Source: Carassius auratus
Taxonomy: Eukaryota; Chordata; Actinopteri; Cypriniformes; Cyprinidae
Length of the DNA stretch: 64,000 nt
Assembly: GCF_003368295.1 (NCBI RefSeq)
Contig: NC_039245.1
Span: forward strand, 13,459,963 to 13,523,962
Direction: 5' to 3'
The notes beneath the pieces were generated by a model. That model saw only the letters and a list, made by a program, of their open reading frames with translations, made no database searches and was not told where the DNA came from. Position 1 is the stretch's first letter; each line of letters begins with the position of its first letter. Positions 45,989-58,019 of this stretch are shown in pieces. The position numbers and the translations under genes are program-made.

Positions 45989-47124
45989 TCATGCTGTGCC
46001 TGGTCAAGGGAATGTTTAGGGCATTCCTTCTTTGTGTGCCCAGGGGAGAAGCATGCAAAACACAGTTTTTCTGTCATGCAGTGTGCCACTGTGGTATGTT
46101 TGTTGTCATTACAGACTCTACAGGCACTTCTGGCAAAACTGCGCTGCTGTCTAGAGCCACGTCTAGAACTAGAAATATCACGAAATTGCACCCTGCCCAT
46201 AAGCTGCTCCATCATCTCCATCATACGAGTGAGCAACTGACTCTCAGCCTGTTGTGTGTGTTGAGATAACTCTAGGGTAGAAGTTGAGCAGGAGGAGGGC
46301 TGATGCTGTGCCTGACTTGGCACTGACACAGGCTCTGGCTGGCGGCGTACCTGCTCATTAGTCACAGAACAGAATGATTGGATAGGGACAGCAGCCGACT
46401 CTGTTTTATGGCCATCGTACATACCATAATCACTGCCGAACACTGTAGTTGTGTGACTCCGTAAACTCATGCTAGTATTTCCTCGGCTCCTGAATTCCCT
46501 CTGGTAATCATCAATCCTGCTCTGGATTTCTTTCGCACTCCATTCTTGAATCGGCTTGCATCTGAATATGCTCATTAAACTGGGGTCAGGACAGAATTTA
46601 ACAAACATCCGTGTTACCTCCTCTCTTATGTTGTCAAAACGTTTGCCTTGTCTCCGCAGTCCCTCATCGGCTAGATCAGCTGCTTTATTAATTCGAATCC
46701 AGTAGTCCACAGGATTCTCTTTGGCTCTGGGGAGAGTGGCATAAAAATCTGCGAGTGGCAGGCAAGAGGGAGCTTCACTAAAGTACTGCATAAGAATATC
46801 ATAAATTATCTCAGGGTTCCGCCTGATGTTGAGCATACTATCACTACGCAGGCTGACCTTGACAACATCCTTTGCCTTTCCAGTCAGTCTACTCATTATT
46901 TCTTCGGCTTGGTCCTGAACAGGGCACATTTGCTTTTTTAAGCAAGCTTTTGTCCTGTCTATCCACTCCTCAACACCATACTTATCAGTGCCATCACCTC
47001 GGAATATGTCATGCTCTGACTTCATGTGCACTGATACTTGTGGTGACATCACTTGTGTATGTGTGCACTGTTCTGTGCGCACTGGTGTCTGAGCGCAACT
47101 GAATGAATTGGTTTCAATCAGCAT
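45979..47124 (-). CDS. gag: gypsy element 2 gag (capsid and zinc knuckle)
   Basis: 381 codons. Capsid-like helices (YGVEEWIDRTKACLKKQM, IMSRLTGKAKDVVKVSL, ENPVDYWIRINKAADLADEG) are followed by a glutamine/serine-rich linker and a zinc-binding region (CRVCNDNKHTTVAHC, CFACFSPGHTKKEC). The stop TAG at 45979 follows the heptamer GGGAAAC directly. The start ATG overlaps the end of the preceding small frame. Confidence 0.9.
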   Translation of the reverse strand: MLIETNSFSCAQTPVRTEQCTHTQVMSPQVSVHMKSEHDIFRGDGTDKYGVEEWIDRTKACLKKQMCPVQDQAEEIMSRLTGKAKDVVKVSLRSDSMLNIRRNPEIIYDILMQYFSEAPSCLPLADFYATLPRAKENPVDYWIRINKAADLADEGLRRQGKRFDNIREEVTRMFVKFCPDPSLMSIFRCKPIQEWSAKEIQSRIDDYQREFRSRGNTSMSLRSHTTTVFGSDYGMYDGHKTESAAVPIQSFCSVTNEQVRRQPEPVSVPSQAQHQPSSCSTSTLELSQHTQQAESQLLTRMMEMMEQLMGRVQFRDISSSRRGSRQQRSFARSACRVCNDNKHTTVAHCMTEKLCFACFSPGHTKKECPKHSLDQAQHEGN

Positions 47125-47485
47125 TTGTATTAACTAAACCAGAAGACACTAATTTTGCAACTATTGACTCGCCAATATGCGTACCTAGCTGGCCTACCAT
47201 GTCTGTGAGGTGGTCGAAAGCAACTCTATCAACGCCAGGTGTTGAAGTGTACGGACCCTCACCAAGAACCCGCCCAACAGGGGTACCACCCAGGGTCTGA
47301 CTTAACCCAATACCCCTACCGTTGTCACCATGTAATTGTGGTCGTCCAACCCCCTGGCTCATGCCTTCACTAAAAATCCCACCATCAGAGCTGCCAACTA
47401 ACCATGTACCCCTTCCTCTGGAGAAACCCATGTTACCATAACATGATGCATCCAGGTCTCCATCATACTCGTGTTTTTCAGCCAT
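47114..47485 (-). CDS. gypsy element 2 leading gag frame, glycine-rich
   Basis: 123 codons starting MAEKHEYDGDLDASCYGNMG, rich in Gly and Ser (FSRGRGTWLVGSSDGG), with a helical end (FDHLTDMVGQLGTHIGES). It overlaps the next gag frame by ATGCTGATTGA, in which the stop TGA of this frame and the ATG of the next share bases. It may be a separate protein or the gag N-terminus split by a one-base change. No known domain is recognised. Confidence 0.6.
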   Translation of the reverse strand: MAEKHEYDGDLDASCYGNMGFSRGRGTWLVGSSDGGIFSEGMSQGVGRPQLHGDNGRGIGLSQTLGGTPVGRVLGEGPYTSTPGVDRVAFDHLTDMVGQLGTHIGESIVAKLVSSGLVNTNAD

Positions 47486-47815
47486 AATGATATATAAAAA
47501 TAAATTACATGAAAAAGGGTAAAAAATAAAGCAAAAAAAAAAATATATGTAACTGTCTCGGTAATGAGAAAGCTCACTATTTTAAATTGTTCTGAACTCG
47601 ACGACAGTCAAAGCAGTACTATGTCAAATGTGTCTATGCGTTGTGTTTTTGAAAAACGAATGCACAGTCCCAATAACTGAGTGTGTGTATGTACTGTCCT
47701 CATCCAAAACATCGAAGACTTGACCCACTGACGATGAAGATCTGGTCCACCGCTGAGCTTGACCGGCACACACCAATCACGGTCGATCTGCGTCGAGCTG
47801 ATCAAAGGATCCAAG

Positions 47816-47829
47816 GAGTCACGGCACCA
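47816..47829 (-). promoter_or_regulatory. tRNA-His primer binding site of gypsy element 2
   Basis: One base inside the 5' LTR the minus strand reads TGGTGCCGTGACTC, complementary to the 3' end of vertebrate tRNA-His (GAGTCACGGCACCA). Confidence 0.8.
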
Positions 47830-47830
47830 G

Positions 47831-48687
47831 TGTAACAGACGTGAACAAACACACTCACACGTGGGTTTCCTTGTGCTTGCCTTTATCTTTTGGAAATAAA
47901 ATGGCACAAATCACTTTGGCTGAAGATAAACTACTGCAGACATTCAAGACCACAGCAGCGACACTCAAATCTGCTGGAGTACGGCAAGACTTGTATGATT
48001 CATATTAAACATATACTATAACAGTATACATGAAACTGAAACAATATCCCTGTAATTAATAATACAGTGTACTCATACAGGACAATAATTCGATAACAGG
48101 AAAACACCAATTGTTAACATTTATAACTAAATTACGGAAGCAACATACCTTTTGGAAATAAAATGGCACAAATCACTTTGGCTGAAGATAAACTACTGCA
48201 GACATTCAAGACTAGAAAAATAGAAATTACACATTCACTCAACTCATAATACAAATAATTGTCATAATGTTGAGACATAGACAATAACCACTCTAATTGA
48301 ACTCGTTCACACTGGTGTGACGCATGTGGAAATTCAGTACATATTATAACAACTTCAACAATCCTGTTAAAGCATTAAATGGATTAAATATACGTTCAAA
48401 TACATGTATGAAAGATATTGCAATCGAAAAGATCCACTTAAAACATATCATTATTACAATTAATCTGTTAATGAGTTAGAGCGTGAAAAATCATACATAC
48501 CCACAGCAGCGACACTCAAATCTGCTGGAGTACGGCAAGAGAAGAGCGACAAAATACACTGTCTGCAGTACCATTAATAGCCACAGGAGGGGAGCCTTTG
48601 AACACCAATGAATTTAACCAAATGCTTATTTTATGAAATTCACACATCAAAACTCTTAAATTAAGTACTCTTTTTAACCCTGTTACA
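47831..48687 (-). repeat. 5' LTR of gypsy element 2
   Basis: 857 bp, matching 39881-40737 except two substitutions noticed (G/C near position 310 of the LTR and C/T in TACACGTATG versus TACATGTATG). It contains the same fused and separated A and B blocks. The CGTA after 48687 completes the target duplication. Confidence 0.95.
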
Positions 48688-51600
48688 CGTATGCAGAACT
48701 GGTTCAGCTGTTGGATGATAAAAGCCTTTCCCTTGTGATGAGAGATGCAGCGGATGATGGAAGAAAGGCGCTGAAGATTCTGAGAGAACACTATGCTGGT
48801 AAAGGGAAACCACGAGTGATCAGCTTATACACAGAGCTTACGTCTCTCAAGAAAGCTGTCAATGAGAGCGTCACAGATTATGTCATTCGCGCAGAGACCG
48901 CTATTACAGCTTTGAGAAATGCGGAAGAGACTTTAAGTGATGGCTTGTTGATCGCAATGATTCTGAAGGGCCTACTGGACTCTTTTAAGCCATTTTCCAT
49001 TCACATAACCCAAAGTGATGAAACGATAACTTTCACAGAGATTAAAACAAAGCTGAGGAGCTTTGAGAGCACAGAAAAGTTTAGTGCTGCTTGCTCAGAG
49101 GATGACAGCGTGATGAAGGTGAAAGCAAGAGACGGGTGGAACATGAAACTGACCTGTTTTAACTGCGGACAGAAGGGACATAAGGCTGTGGAGTGCACTT
49201 ATGCTACGAGCGAGCATAGAGAACAGCGACAGTGGTGTCATCTTTGCAAGAGTTCCACGCATAAGGATGTGAACTGCAGACGGAGAAAGCGGGACAACGT
49301 GAAGCGGGTGGTGGATGAGGAGGACCACATCTTTGCTTTTAAGGTGGGCCAAGTGGATGCCGTTCCGGTCAGCGGAGTGAAGGAAAAAGGCCTCATGGTT
49401 GATACAGGAGCCACATCGCATATTATCCGGGACATCACACACTTCAAGGACTTTGACAAAAGTTTTGAGCCACACAAGCACATCCTAGAGCTGGCTGATG
49501 GAGAGAAGACCAGCGGTATTGCCTTGAGGAAAGGTACAGCCAAAGTTCGGCTGAGAAACAACAAAGGTCGAGTGATGGAAACGATGCTGATGGGGGCACT
49601 GTATGTCCCATATTTTCCACAGGACATCTTCTCAGTCAAGGCAGCGACGTCCCAGGGAGCGACGGTCATTTTCAAAGAAGGTCAGAACAGACTTGTTCAT
49701 AAGAACAGTGTAACATTTAACATCCAGGTGTATGATAGACTGTTCTATTTAAGCACTGTTACAGATGATGTTGATCAATGTCATGGATGTTATGATATCC
49801 ACACATGGCATGAAATTCTCGGTCACTGTAATTATGAGGATGTGTTGAAGCTGGAAAATGTTACCAAAGGGATGAAAATCAAAGGTAGAACTGAAATGTC
49901 TAATCTAAAATGTGAAGTGTGCACACAGGGTAAATTTGATCAGAGCAGGAATAGGGAGGCAGATGAAAAAGCAAAAATTCCCCTTGGACTTGTGCACACA
50001 GATTTAGCTGGACCTATGGAGCCGATAGCAAAAGATGGTTTCAGATATATCTTGGCATTTACTGATGACTATTCAGGTGCAATATTTACATATTTTTTGA
50101 GAGCAAAGAGTGATACAGTCAAAGGAACAGAGAAGTTCACTGCTGATGTTTCACCCTATGGCAGAATTAAATGTATGAGATCTGATAATGGCACCGAGTT
50201 TACATCCAGGGAATTTCAGTCCATGCTCAGTAAAAATGCAATTAGACACGAAACCTCAGCCCCCTATTCACCCCATCAGGATGGGACTGCTGAGAGGGGC
50301 TGGAGAACTTTGCTTGACATGGCAAGGTGTATGTTAATCGAGAGTAGCTTACCAAAAATGTTATGGACGTATGCAATCCAGACTGCAGCTGCTATTCGCA
50401 ACAGATGTTATAACAGACGTGTAGGACAGACCCCATATTATATGCTGACTGGAAAGAAGCCTGATCTTTCAAGAATGAAAATATTTGGGTCAAAGTGTTA
50501 TGCATACAAACAGAACAAGAAAAAGTTAGACTCTCGATGTGAAAAAGGCATTTTCATTGGTTATGACAAGAATAGCCCTGCATATCTAGTTTTCTATCCA
50601 GACTCAGGAAAAGTGAACAAAAGCAGGTTGGTGGAATTTCTCACAAAGAGTGGGACAGAATGCAATGTCAATATCAGTCAATGTCAGTCAATGTGTGAAG
50701 ATGATGTGCGTAGGGAGAGCGCTGAAACTCACCTACCAAAACCTGAGATAATAGAATTAATAAATTCCCAGGACATAAGATCTGAAACGTGTGACCCAAG
50801 CCCCAATACAGGTGAAAGGGAAAGGGTTGAGAGCAGGCGTTATCCACAGAGAGAGAAGAGGCCTCCACAGTACTTGAGGGATTATGAGTATGGAATAAAA
50901 TGTGATGATGACCATGCACTAACTAGTATTGATTATTGTTATAGAGTTGCATGTGATGTACCCCACACTCTAAAGGAAGCTATAAGCTCACCAGAGTCAG
51001 AGTTGTGGAGTAAAGCCATGCAGGAGGAGATGAACTCTCTTACCTGAAGGTAAAAATATAGTGGGGGGCAGATGGGTCTACACAGTGAAGGAAAACCCAG
51101 TTGGAACAACATACAAAGCTCGGTATGTGGCAAAAGGGTATAGTCAAGTTGCAGGCATTGATTATAATGAAACTTTTTCTCCAACTGCTGATATGACATC
51201 AATACGTAGCTTAATGCAAATTGCAGCTCAATATGGTTTAGAACTGCATCAAATGGATGTAAAGACTGCATATTTGCATGCTCCTATTGATACTGAATTA
51301 TACATGGAACAGCCAGAAGGATTTGAGGTCAAGTCAGAAACAAGTGAGAGGCTTGTCTGTAGAGTAAACAAATCACTTTATGGTTTGAAACAGGGCAGAA
51401 TTGGAATAAAATGCTAGATGATTTTTTGATTAAAAATGTTTTTAGTCAAAATCCTGCTGACCATTGTGTTTACAGTAAACAAACTGGAGGTGAGAAAATC
51501 ATACTGATAGTCTGGGTTGATGATCTTCTTATTGCAGCAAGCGATAGTCAGACACTCAGAAATGTGAAAAGAATGTTGGAGGAAAGATTTAAAATGAAAG

Positions 51601-52276
51601 ATCTTGGTAAACTTACACATTTTCTGTGTATTGATTTTGCACAAGGAGATGGTGAAATAAAAATGAACCAGAAAAGGTCCATTATTAAGATTTTGGAGAG
51701 GTTTGATATGATTAATTGTAAACCGAGGTCAACTCCATGCGAAAACAAAATGCAATTTGATAATGAAGGTGAACGTGTTGATCCAAAACTGTATCGAGAA
51801 GTGGTTGGTAGCGTTATTTATCTAATGACCTGTACTAGACCAGATCTAGGTTTCATTGTCAGTAAGCTCTCACAACACTTTTCTGAACCAAAGAACCAAC
51901 ACTGGGTAGCTGCTAAGCATGTATTGCGATATTTAAAGGGAACTGTGTACAAGGAATTGTGTTATAAGAGAAATGATGTAAATCTTAATCTCTTTGCATT
52001 TAGTGATGCTGATTGGGCAGCAGACCAAAATGATAGAAGAAGTACATCTGGTTACTGTTTTAGTTTGTCTGCCACTGGTCCTGTTATTTCTTGGAGGTCT
52101 AAGAAACAATCCACATTTGCTCTTTCCACATGCGAGTCTGAGTATATGGCTTTGGCAGCTACTGCACAGGAAAGCCTATATCTTGTCCAGCTATTAAACA
52201 AAATGGACAATGAATGTATTTACACACCAGTGACAATTTATGAGGACAATCAAGGGGTAATTGTTTGGCCAAGAAC

Positions 52277-52470
52277 TAGGGATGCACCGAAATTTCGGCC
52301 ACCGAAAATTTTCGGCCGAAAATTGCCTTTTCGGTTTTCGGCCGATAGACTTTTATCACCGAAACTACACGGCCGAAATGTTGTGATGACGCAAACAGAA
52401 ACCGCGACCTGCACGTGCACCTGCATAGCAAAGACCACGAGCTCCCCGCGACATTTAAGTGAAAAGTGAA
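52277..52470 (+). mobile_element. hAT terminal fragment truncating the copia element
   Basis: Starts TAGGGATGCACCGAAATTTC and is full of CGGCC/CCGAAA words, the left end of a common fish hAT element. The matching right end is not found before 54 kb, so it is itself truncated. Confidence 0.7.
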
Positions 52471-54170
52471 GGAAATTAGATTTGATTCAGTTTGAAAGAA
52501 GGAAAAAAAAAATCCCCAAAAAATCAGTTTCACCTTAGTTCTATGTTCATTGTTCAAATAACACTAAAATGATTCAATGGGACCAATAAAAGGATACGGA
52601 CATAAAGTGTTAAGCTTTAATAGTAAAGATATACTTGCAAAATGTAAGGAAAAGGATTGAAGAATGATAAATGTGTCTATTGTATAATCAAAATGTATGT
52701 ATTCTTAGTAAAAAAAAAAAAAAAAAAAAAACGTTTAATCTGGTAAAATTTGTATCTACCAAATGTGTTTGTTTTTGTAATCAAATGATCATATTGTCCA
52801 CTACAGTTGACATGCTGTAAAAAATAAAAATGTCTAAATTGTAGGATGTTTTTTTTTAACCCTAAACAGGTCTGGAATCACAAAAAAAATATGATTAGGA
52901 AAAAAAATATTTTCCTTGGTTCTCAGGAGGATAGTGTTAATTTGTGATTTATATAATTTGACTTAATATTACCAAGAAACTAGATGGTCAAATAAACCAT
53001 GTGAATTGTCATTGTTGATTTGTACTTGCATGAAAGTGCAATTATTCAGATGAAATGCAAATATATCAAAATTACAACAATTGTGGTTACCAGGTATAAC
53101 CATTACCGTGCAGTCCTATAACGAGTAACACCTCACATACCCCTTTTCCACCAAGGCAGTTTTGTGCTGGCTCGGACCAAGAGCCTAGTTCATGTTCCAT
53201 GTCTTTCGAGACACAATGAACCAGCTTTAAACCATTTTTGAAATGACTGCTATTTTTGAAATAGCAACACTAACACAAAATTTGTGTATGCTGATGTAGA
53301 TTTACAAAGCCATTAACATCAATAGCAATGCAATGCCCACCATTGCTCATTGTTCGTTTCGGCTTGTTCATTCTGCATTGGCACTGCACGGACAGGTCAG
53401 TGTGCAGCGGGAGTGATTGGAAAGTAGACGACTATGCTTTAGCTGTGATTTGGTGTCATGCGGGAGCATGTTGAACACCTGAAACTATGAAACAACAGTG
53501 TTGGGATGTCACACGTCTCTAAAATTGTTGAACTAAATGCACTACTGTTGTGGTCTGTTATGGTCACAAAAGTCAAAATGTTTAATGTAACAGCAACATC
53601 ATAACTCAAATCCTAAAGTTAAACCTGTGTGGTACCCGTCAAGCAGTAAATCTTTACGGTCTGACTACACCACCCCCTGATGATGGGCAGGAGGACCCAC
53701 AAGTCTTCCCTTAATGTAGTGTAGCTAACTATTTCCCCACAAAGGGACAGTTGAAAAGAGGCAGATATATAAATGTATTTCAAATTTATTACAATTTAGT
53801 ACAAAAAGAGATCTTAAATACGGCTATTCAATTGGTGGATTCTCCTCAGTCTAGGAAGGTCGGATCAGCCAATGAGAAACCCCTGCTCAGGAGGACCCTG
53901 GTGAGACAAAAAGAAACAAGAGGAGACCGCAACCTAGCTCCAGAAGCAGCATGCAACACAGCAAGCACCACACATTCAAGATCTTCAGACACCACGACAA
54001 AAATCTCACACTGTGTTATGGTTCTAAATACACCCCAAACCAATGTCTGTAACAACGTGGTCCCTTGGGAAGAAGGGGCAAAGCATCAGTGTGGATCCGG
54101 CCTTGTACAGGGATAGCCCAAGCGGAAGACATAATTAGAGAGGAGAACCACCAACATTGATAGCACCAGA
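52471..54170. other. non-coding stretch between copia relic and EnSpm element
   Basis: AT-rich sequence with A and T runs. A segment near 53143-53260 (CCCCTTTTCCACCAAGGCAG, GGCTCGG) resembles the end of a common fish hAT-type MITE, but its other end is not visible. No gene is supported. Confidence 0.4.
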
Positions 54171-54177
54171 CCCTGCA

Positions 54178-54310
54178 AACACGTCCACTTGGGGCCCACA
54201 TGGGCCTCACTTGGGCTAGTTGGGCTTTGGCTGGGCATGGGCTCAGAGTGGGCTTTGTTGTTGGGCCCCACATGGGCAGTAGATGGGCTAAACTCAGTGG
54301 GCTCCAGCTA
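54178..54310. repeat. left subterminal repeat array of the EnSpm element
   Basis: Repeated words GGGCCCACATGGGCC, TTGGGC and GGGCCCCACATGGGC in direct and inverted order within about 130 bases. Confidence 0.75.
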
Positions 54311-55424
54311 GGGCTCCACAAGATATTATGTTTTTATATATATATTCAAAATTAATTATGTCAGACATGGATGCTTTTTTTAACAATAGCCACTAGGCTA
54401 GGGTCACTTTTTATATGAATATTATTAGACTATTAAGCTATTTAGAAGCCATAGCAATTTAATAGTGGTCTGAAGCACTATACAACTTTCAACAGACAAG
54501 TTTGCCACAGCAGGTTGCACAAAATGCTCAAACCTAAGCAGTGCGCACTGTGTGCAGCGCACATCCGGAAAGCTCCACCCCCATCACTGAGCGAAAGAAG
54601 TTTGCCCAGCAACAATTTTGCCGCCTTGAGTCTGCTGTCCGTTAAGGATCCATTAGGGTGTCGACTGGACAAAAGACAGGTAAGACTCTGCTTCAATGTA
54701 TAATAAACAGGGGATGATTTTACAGTATGATGTATGTTAACCAAAAGCTTTTTTGGAAAGTATTAGTTAAGAGGCCAGGGACTAGCTTTTCGCGAATGTA
54801 AACAATTAAACCTGGTTAAGCATGCGTTGAACAGACGAGTTTAATTTATCAAGTAAATATCATGCATAGCTTATTTTGAGTGGTTGATTTGAATATATTG
54901 TTTAGAAGGATTTGATTGCGAACTTGTTAGCAAGGCAGTCGAACAGGCAGTTAGCAAGCTGTTAAAAAAAACCCCTCTAAAATGTCCATTTCTCCGCTTT
55001 TACCATCTGGTGGCATTTTAATGTTTGCACTTGTTGCATTTACAGTTAAAGCAAAAACACTGATGAAAGTCCATTTGATTGTCAGCAATGTTTTATCGGC
55101 TAGGGTGTTGTGCCAAGGCACTCATTGCCGCCTGGATTTGCATCCCATGGCCGCGGGAGCACGCAGAGAAGCGGAGTTTAACTGCTGCACTACGAATTCA
55201 CCTCTTAAATGGAACAAATAGCGACGTGGAAGGGTTTTCCATAGTAATAAGGGACTCATTTATCTAAATAAATATGTTTATTTGTCTGTTACATTAAGGC
55301 GACGTGTGAATTGTTTAATGCGTCGTTTAATATTGTGGATTAATCTACAGTGTTTTCCTAAGTTCCATATTGCCATGCACTTTAGCTACAAAGGCCGACT
55401 GATACAGGGGTTTTCCTACATTTT

Positions 55425-55610
55425 TTCGCGGCCGCCATAGCAAAAACATTTGTCCCGCCATTTGATCGGTGAATGACTGCTGGGCGAAAATAAGAACGAG
55501 CAGAGAGAGAGAGAGCCACGCCCGGCCGCGCGCGCGCACACTCTTGCGGTCTTCAAACAGCACGAGCGCTGTCTGGCTCTCTCTCCCTCGCGCATATTAA
55601 TCGAAATCAA
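55425..55610. promoter_or_regulatory. GC/CpG-rich patch upstream of the EnSpm transposase
   Basis: A CpG-dense patch (GCGGCCGCC, CGGCCGCGCGCGCGC) in otherwise AT-rich DNA, about 300 bases before the first recognisable transposase exon. It may be a promoter; there is no direct evidence. The flanks 54311-55424 and 55611-55845 show no certain exon. Confidence 0.3.
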
Positions 55611-55847
55611 TTGAAACACAATAGTAAAGGGTTCGGCCTTAACAGAGAGATAAATGCTATCTTTCAAATAGTTTACTTATCAAATTGAAGGCTACTAAGA
55701 ACAGATGGTAGAATCAGCCACATTAATACCAGCTTACCAAACTATATGATTTGCAAATGTACTCTAGAGTTTGTCATTCCCGATCCCCTGTAATCATAGC
55801 TAAAAACTAAAATGCTTTTTTTTATTTTCTATTTTTTTAATATAGAA

Positions 55848-57950
55848 TAACGGAGTGTTCAGAAAGAACTAAAAGGAGGAAAATATCAGCGAAAGTGGAG
55901 GAACATTTGCGTCTCCTTGAAAAGGAGTCTATGATTGATGATTTGTTGGCACATGATTCTGAAAACGAATACCAACTGGATGATTTGTTAGAGCATACTG
56001 AAAGCGAAGATTCCATGGACACTTTCTACGATGCTTGTGATCAGAACTGTTTTGAGAATTTATCAATTGATTTAGAAGATGAAAATTCCTCAGATTCTTT
56101 TTATGATTTTAACATTTCCTCATTTGATGATTTGGATTCTGAAAACCGGGTTCCAGGTGATATGCCTGGTTGTGATAGTGACTGTGATTTGCATGGAGAT
56201 GTGTGTTCTGACTTGGAAGATGACAATGATGATGATTCGCATGGGATTGCAGAGTGGGCTGCAGAATTCAACATACCACAAACAGCGCTGTCTGCACTTC
56301 TTAAAATCCTAAGGAGAAAGGGTCTTGATATCCCAATGGATGGCAGAACTCTTATGTCAACTGACAGATCTTGCAATGTGGCGAATATGGCTGGGGGGTC
56401 CTACTACCACTTTGGAATCGAAAATGCTCTCATAGCTGAACTAACATCTTTAGGACATTTAGCAAATGTGACTGATACTCTCACACTTCGAATTAACATC
56501 GATGGATTGCCCTTATTCCGTAGCTCCAGTTTGAGTCTGTGGCCTATTCTGGGTATGATTAAGGAAATTCCAGAGTGTAGTGTCTTTGTAATTGGAGTGT
56601 ACTCTGGTGTGTCCAAACCCGCAAATGTGCAAGAGTATTTACAAGAATTCATTGTAGATATGAAAGCAATTTCTCAGAGTGGTATTGTGTACAATGGTGT
56701 ACATTTCAGGGTACATTACCTGATGCTTTTATTTGTGATGCACCTGCTCGTGCCTTTCTTAAATGCTCCAAAGGCCATACGGGCTATTATGGGTGTGAGA
56801 GGTGCACTCAAAAAGGCCAGTACATTAATGGGAAGGTGGCTTATCCTGAAATATCAGCAGAGCTCAGGACAGATGAGCAATTTGGCAGGCAAGGCTATCA
56901 ACAGCACCAACTGTCAGCCTCCCCCCTAAATGACCTGGGTATAGGTTTAGTTACCAGTTTTGTGTTAGATTATATGCACCTTGTCTGATTGGGGGCAATG
57001 GTAAGTTAATATTTCTTTGGTTGAAGGGGCCGCTGAAATGCAGGCAATCTATGAAGTTTTTTGTTGTAATGTCAGCATATATGGTTTCTATCAGGCAATA
57101 TTTACCTAGCAATTTTGCAAAGAAACCACGATCCTTGTTTGAATTCAGCACATGGAAAGCTACAGAGCTTCGGCAATTTTTACTTTACACTGGGCCTGTT
57201 GTTCTCCTCAATAATATACCCAGTATAATGTACAGAAACTTTTTACTTCTATCAGTATCTATGAGAATACTTCTGAGTCCTGCCTTATGTTCTCCTGACA
57301 ATTGTGACTATGCTGAGGAGATTTTGAAACTCTTTGTAACAGATTTTGCTGCAATTTATGGTGCTGAATTTGTCAGCTATAACATGCATTCATTGATCCA
57401 CTTAGCTCAAGATGCACGAAATTTCGGCCCGTTAGATAGTGTTTCAGCTTTTCCCTTTGAGACATTTTTAGGTAAACTGAAAAAACTTGTCCGTCGGCCT
57501 CAAAACCCTGTCCAACAACTCGTCAGGCGAATCCATGAGAAGCAGAAAGTGGCAAGCCAAAAGACCACATCAGTTTTCAGCCCACTTAAACAGCTCCACT
57601 TTTCTGGACCATTGATTAATTCAATTGCAACATGGGAACAATACAGGCGTTACAATGATGGACAGACACTGATCTCTTCCTCTCGTGGCGATGACTGTTT
57701 TTCTGTAGGGGGAAGGATTCTTATTGTGCGGAACATTTTGTCACATTCTGGAACTGTTAAAGTCCTGTGTAATTTCTTTGAAACTGCCAAATCCTTTTTC
57801 ACCTATCCAATGGACTCATCATGTCTTGGAATTCTTTTTGTTTTTAATTTATCTGAAGACTTGCAGCTGTTACCTGTGGAGGAGTTAAAAACAAAAATGG
57901 TGTTATTGCCACTCAAGACTGGATACGTGGCATTGCCACTCCTGCACTAG
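55848..57950 (+). pseudogene. EnSpm/CACTA transposase (TNP2-like), disrupted
   Basis: The first block (from a splice acceptor at 55846) is acidic (LLAHDSENEYQLDDLLEH, many Asp/Ser) and leads into the transposase region (LTLRINIDGLPLFRSSS, LWPILGMIKE). Near 56700 the frame shifts; the continuation FICDAPARAFLKCSKGHTGY and CERCTQKGQYING lies in another frame and is the hallmark zinc-binding region of this family. A TGA replaces the Cys codon after LDYMHLV near 56985, and a one-base loss follows at about 57005. The remaining C-terminal part (57021-57950) is open, including MHSLIHLAQDARNFGPLDS and FPFETFLGKLKKLVR. Three lesions mean no functional transposase is made from this copy. Confidence 0.85.
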
Positions 57951-58019
57951 TGTGCTATATATTATTATTTTTTATTGTTTGTTTTAATTTTTTTTGTATG
58001 TATTTGTTTTTCTTTAAGC

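Larger units (their letters stand above)
39881..48687 (-). mobile_element. Ty3/gypsy LTR retrotransposon 2, nested in copia gag
   Basis: Two 857-bp LTRs (39881-40737 and 47831-48687), both starting TGTAACA and ending TGTTACA, are flanked by the 4-bp duplication CGTA. I counted two differences between the LTRs by eye, so insertion is recent. Minus-strand features: tRNA-His primer site, two gag frames, a -1 frameshift signal, a 1562-codon pol and a GGGGGTGGA polypurine tract. No inactivating lesion is evident, so it may be autonomous. Confidence 0.96.
39300..52276 (+). mobile_element. Ty1/copia LTR retrotransposon, truncated and interrupted
   Basis: The coding part starts at 39666. The sequence before it (about 39300-39660), with AATAAA near 39553, is probably the end of the 5' LTR plus leader, but I cannot fix the LTR start. 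Gag is cut at 39880 by gypsy element 2 and resumes at 48688. The element ends abruptly inside RNase H at 52276, where a hAT end begins. No 3' LTR is seen. Two further frame breaks near 51045 and 51400 show it is dead. Confidence 0.85.
39666..52276 (+). pseudogene. gag-pol: copia gag-pol (gag, protease, integrase, RT, partial RNase H), disrupted
   Basis: Segments: 39666-39880, 48688-51045, about 51046-51400 and 51411-52276. Gag starts MAASTGYGPRKEF and continues after the insertion, with zinc knuckle CFNCGQKGHKAVEC. Protease has MVDTGATSHI. Integrase has HxxxH/CxxC (HEILGH...CEVC) and catalytic Asp in HTDLAGP, Asp in RSDNGTEF and Glu in DGTAERGW. RT has WVYTVKENP, VDDLLIA (Trp before VDD) and YLMTCTRPDL; RNase H has FSDADWAAD. 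The order with integrase before RT defines copia. A small deletion near 51045 removes residues before LPEGKNIVGG, another near 51400 follows YGLKQ, and the C-terminus after YEDNQGVI is lost. Removing gypsy element 2 and one CGTA restores the gag codons exactly. Confidence 0.9.

Noticed and set aside
48516..48791. Minus-strand open frame across the gypsy LTR/copia junction
   Set aside because: It crosses an insertion boundary and has no similarity to either element's proteins; chance frame.
54515..54703. First exon of the EnSpm transposase (CALCAAH)
   Set aside because: The Cys/His spacing is suggestive and a GTAAG donor follows, but the phase does not fit the acceptor at 55846 in that frame, so I could not support it.
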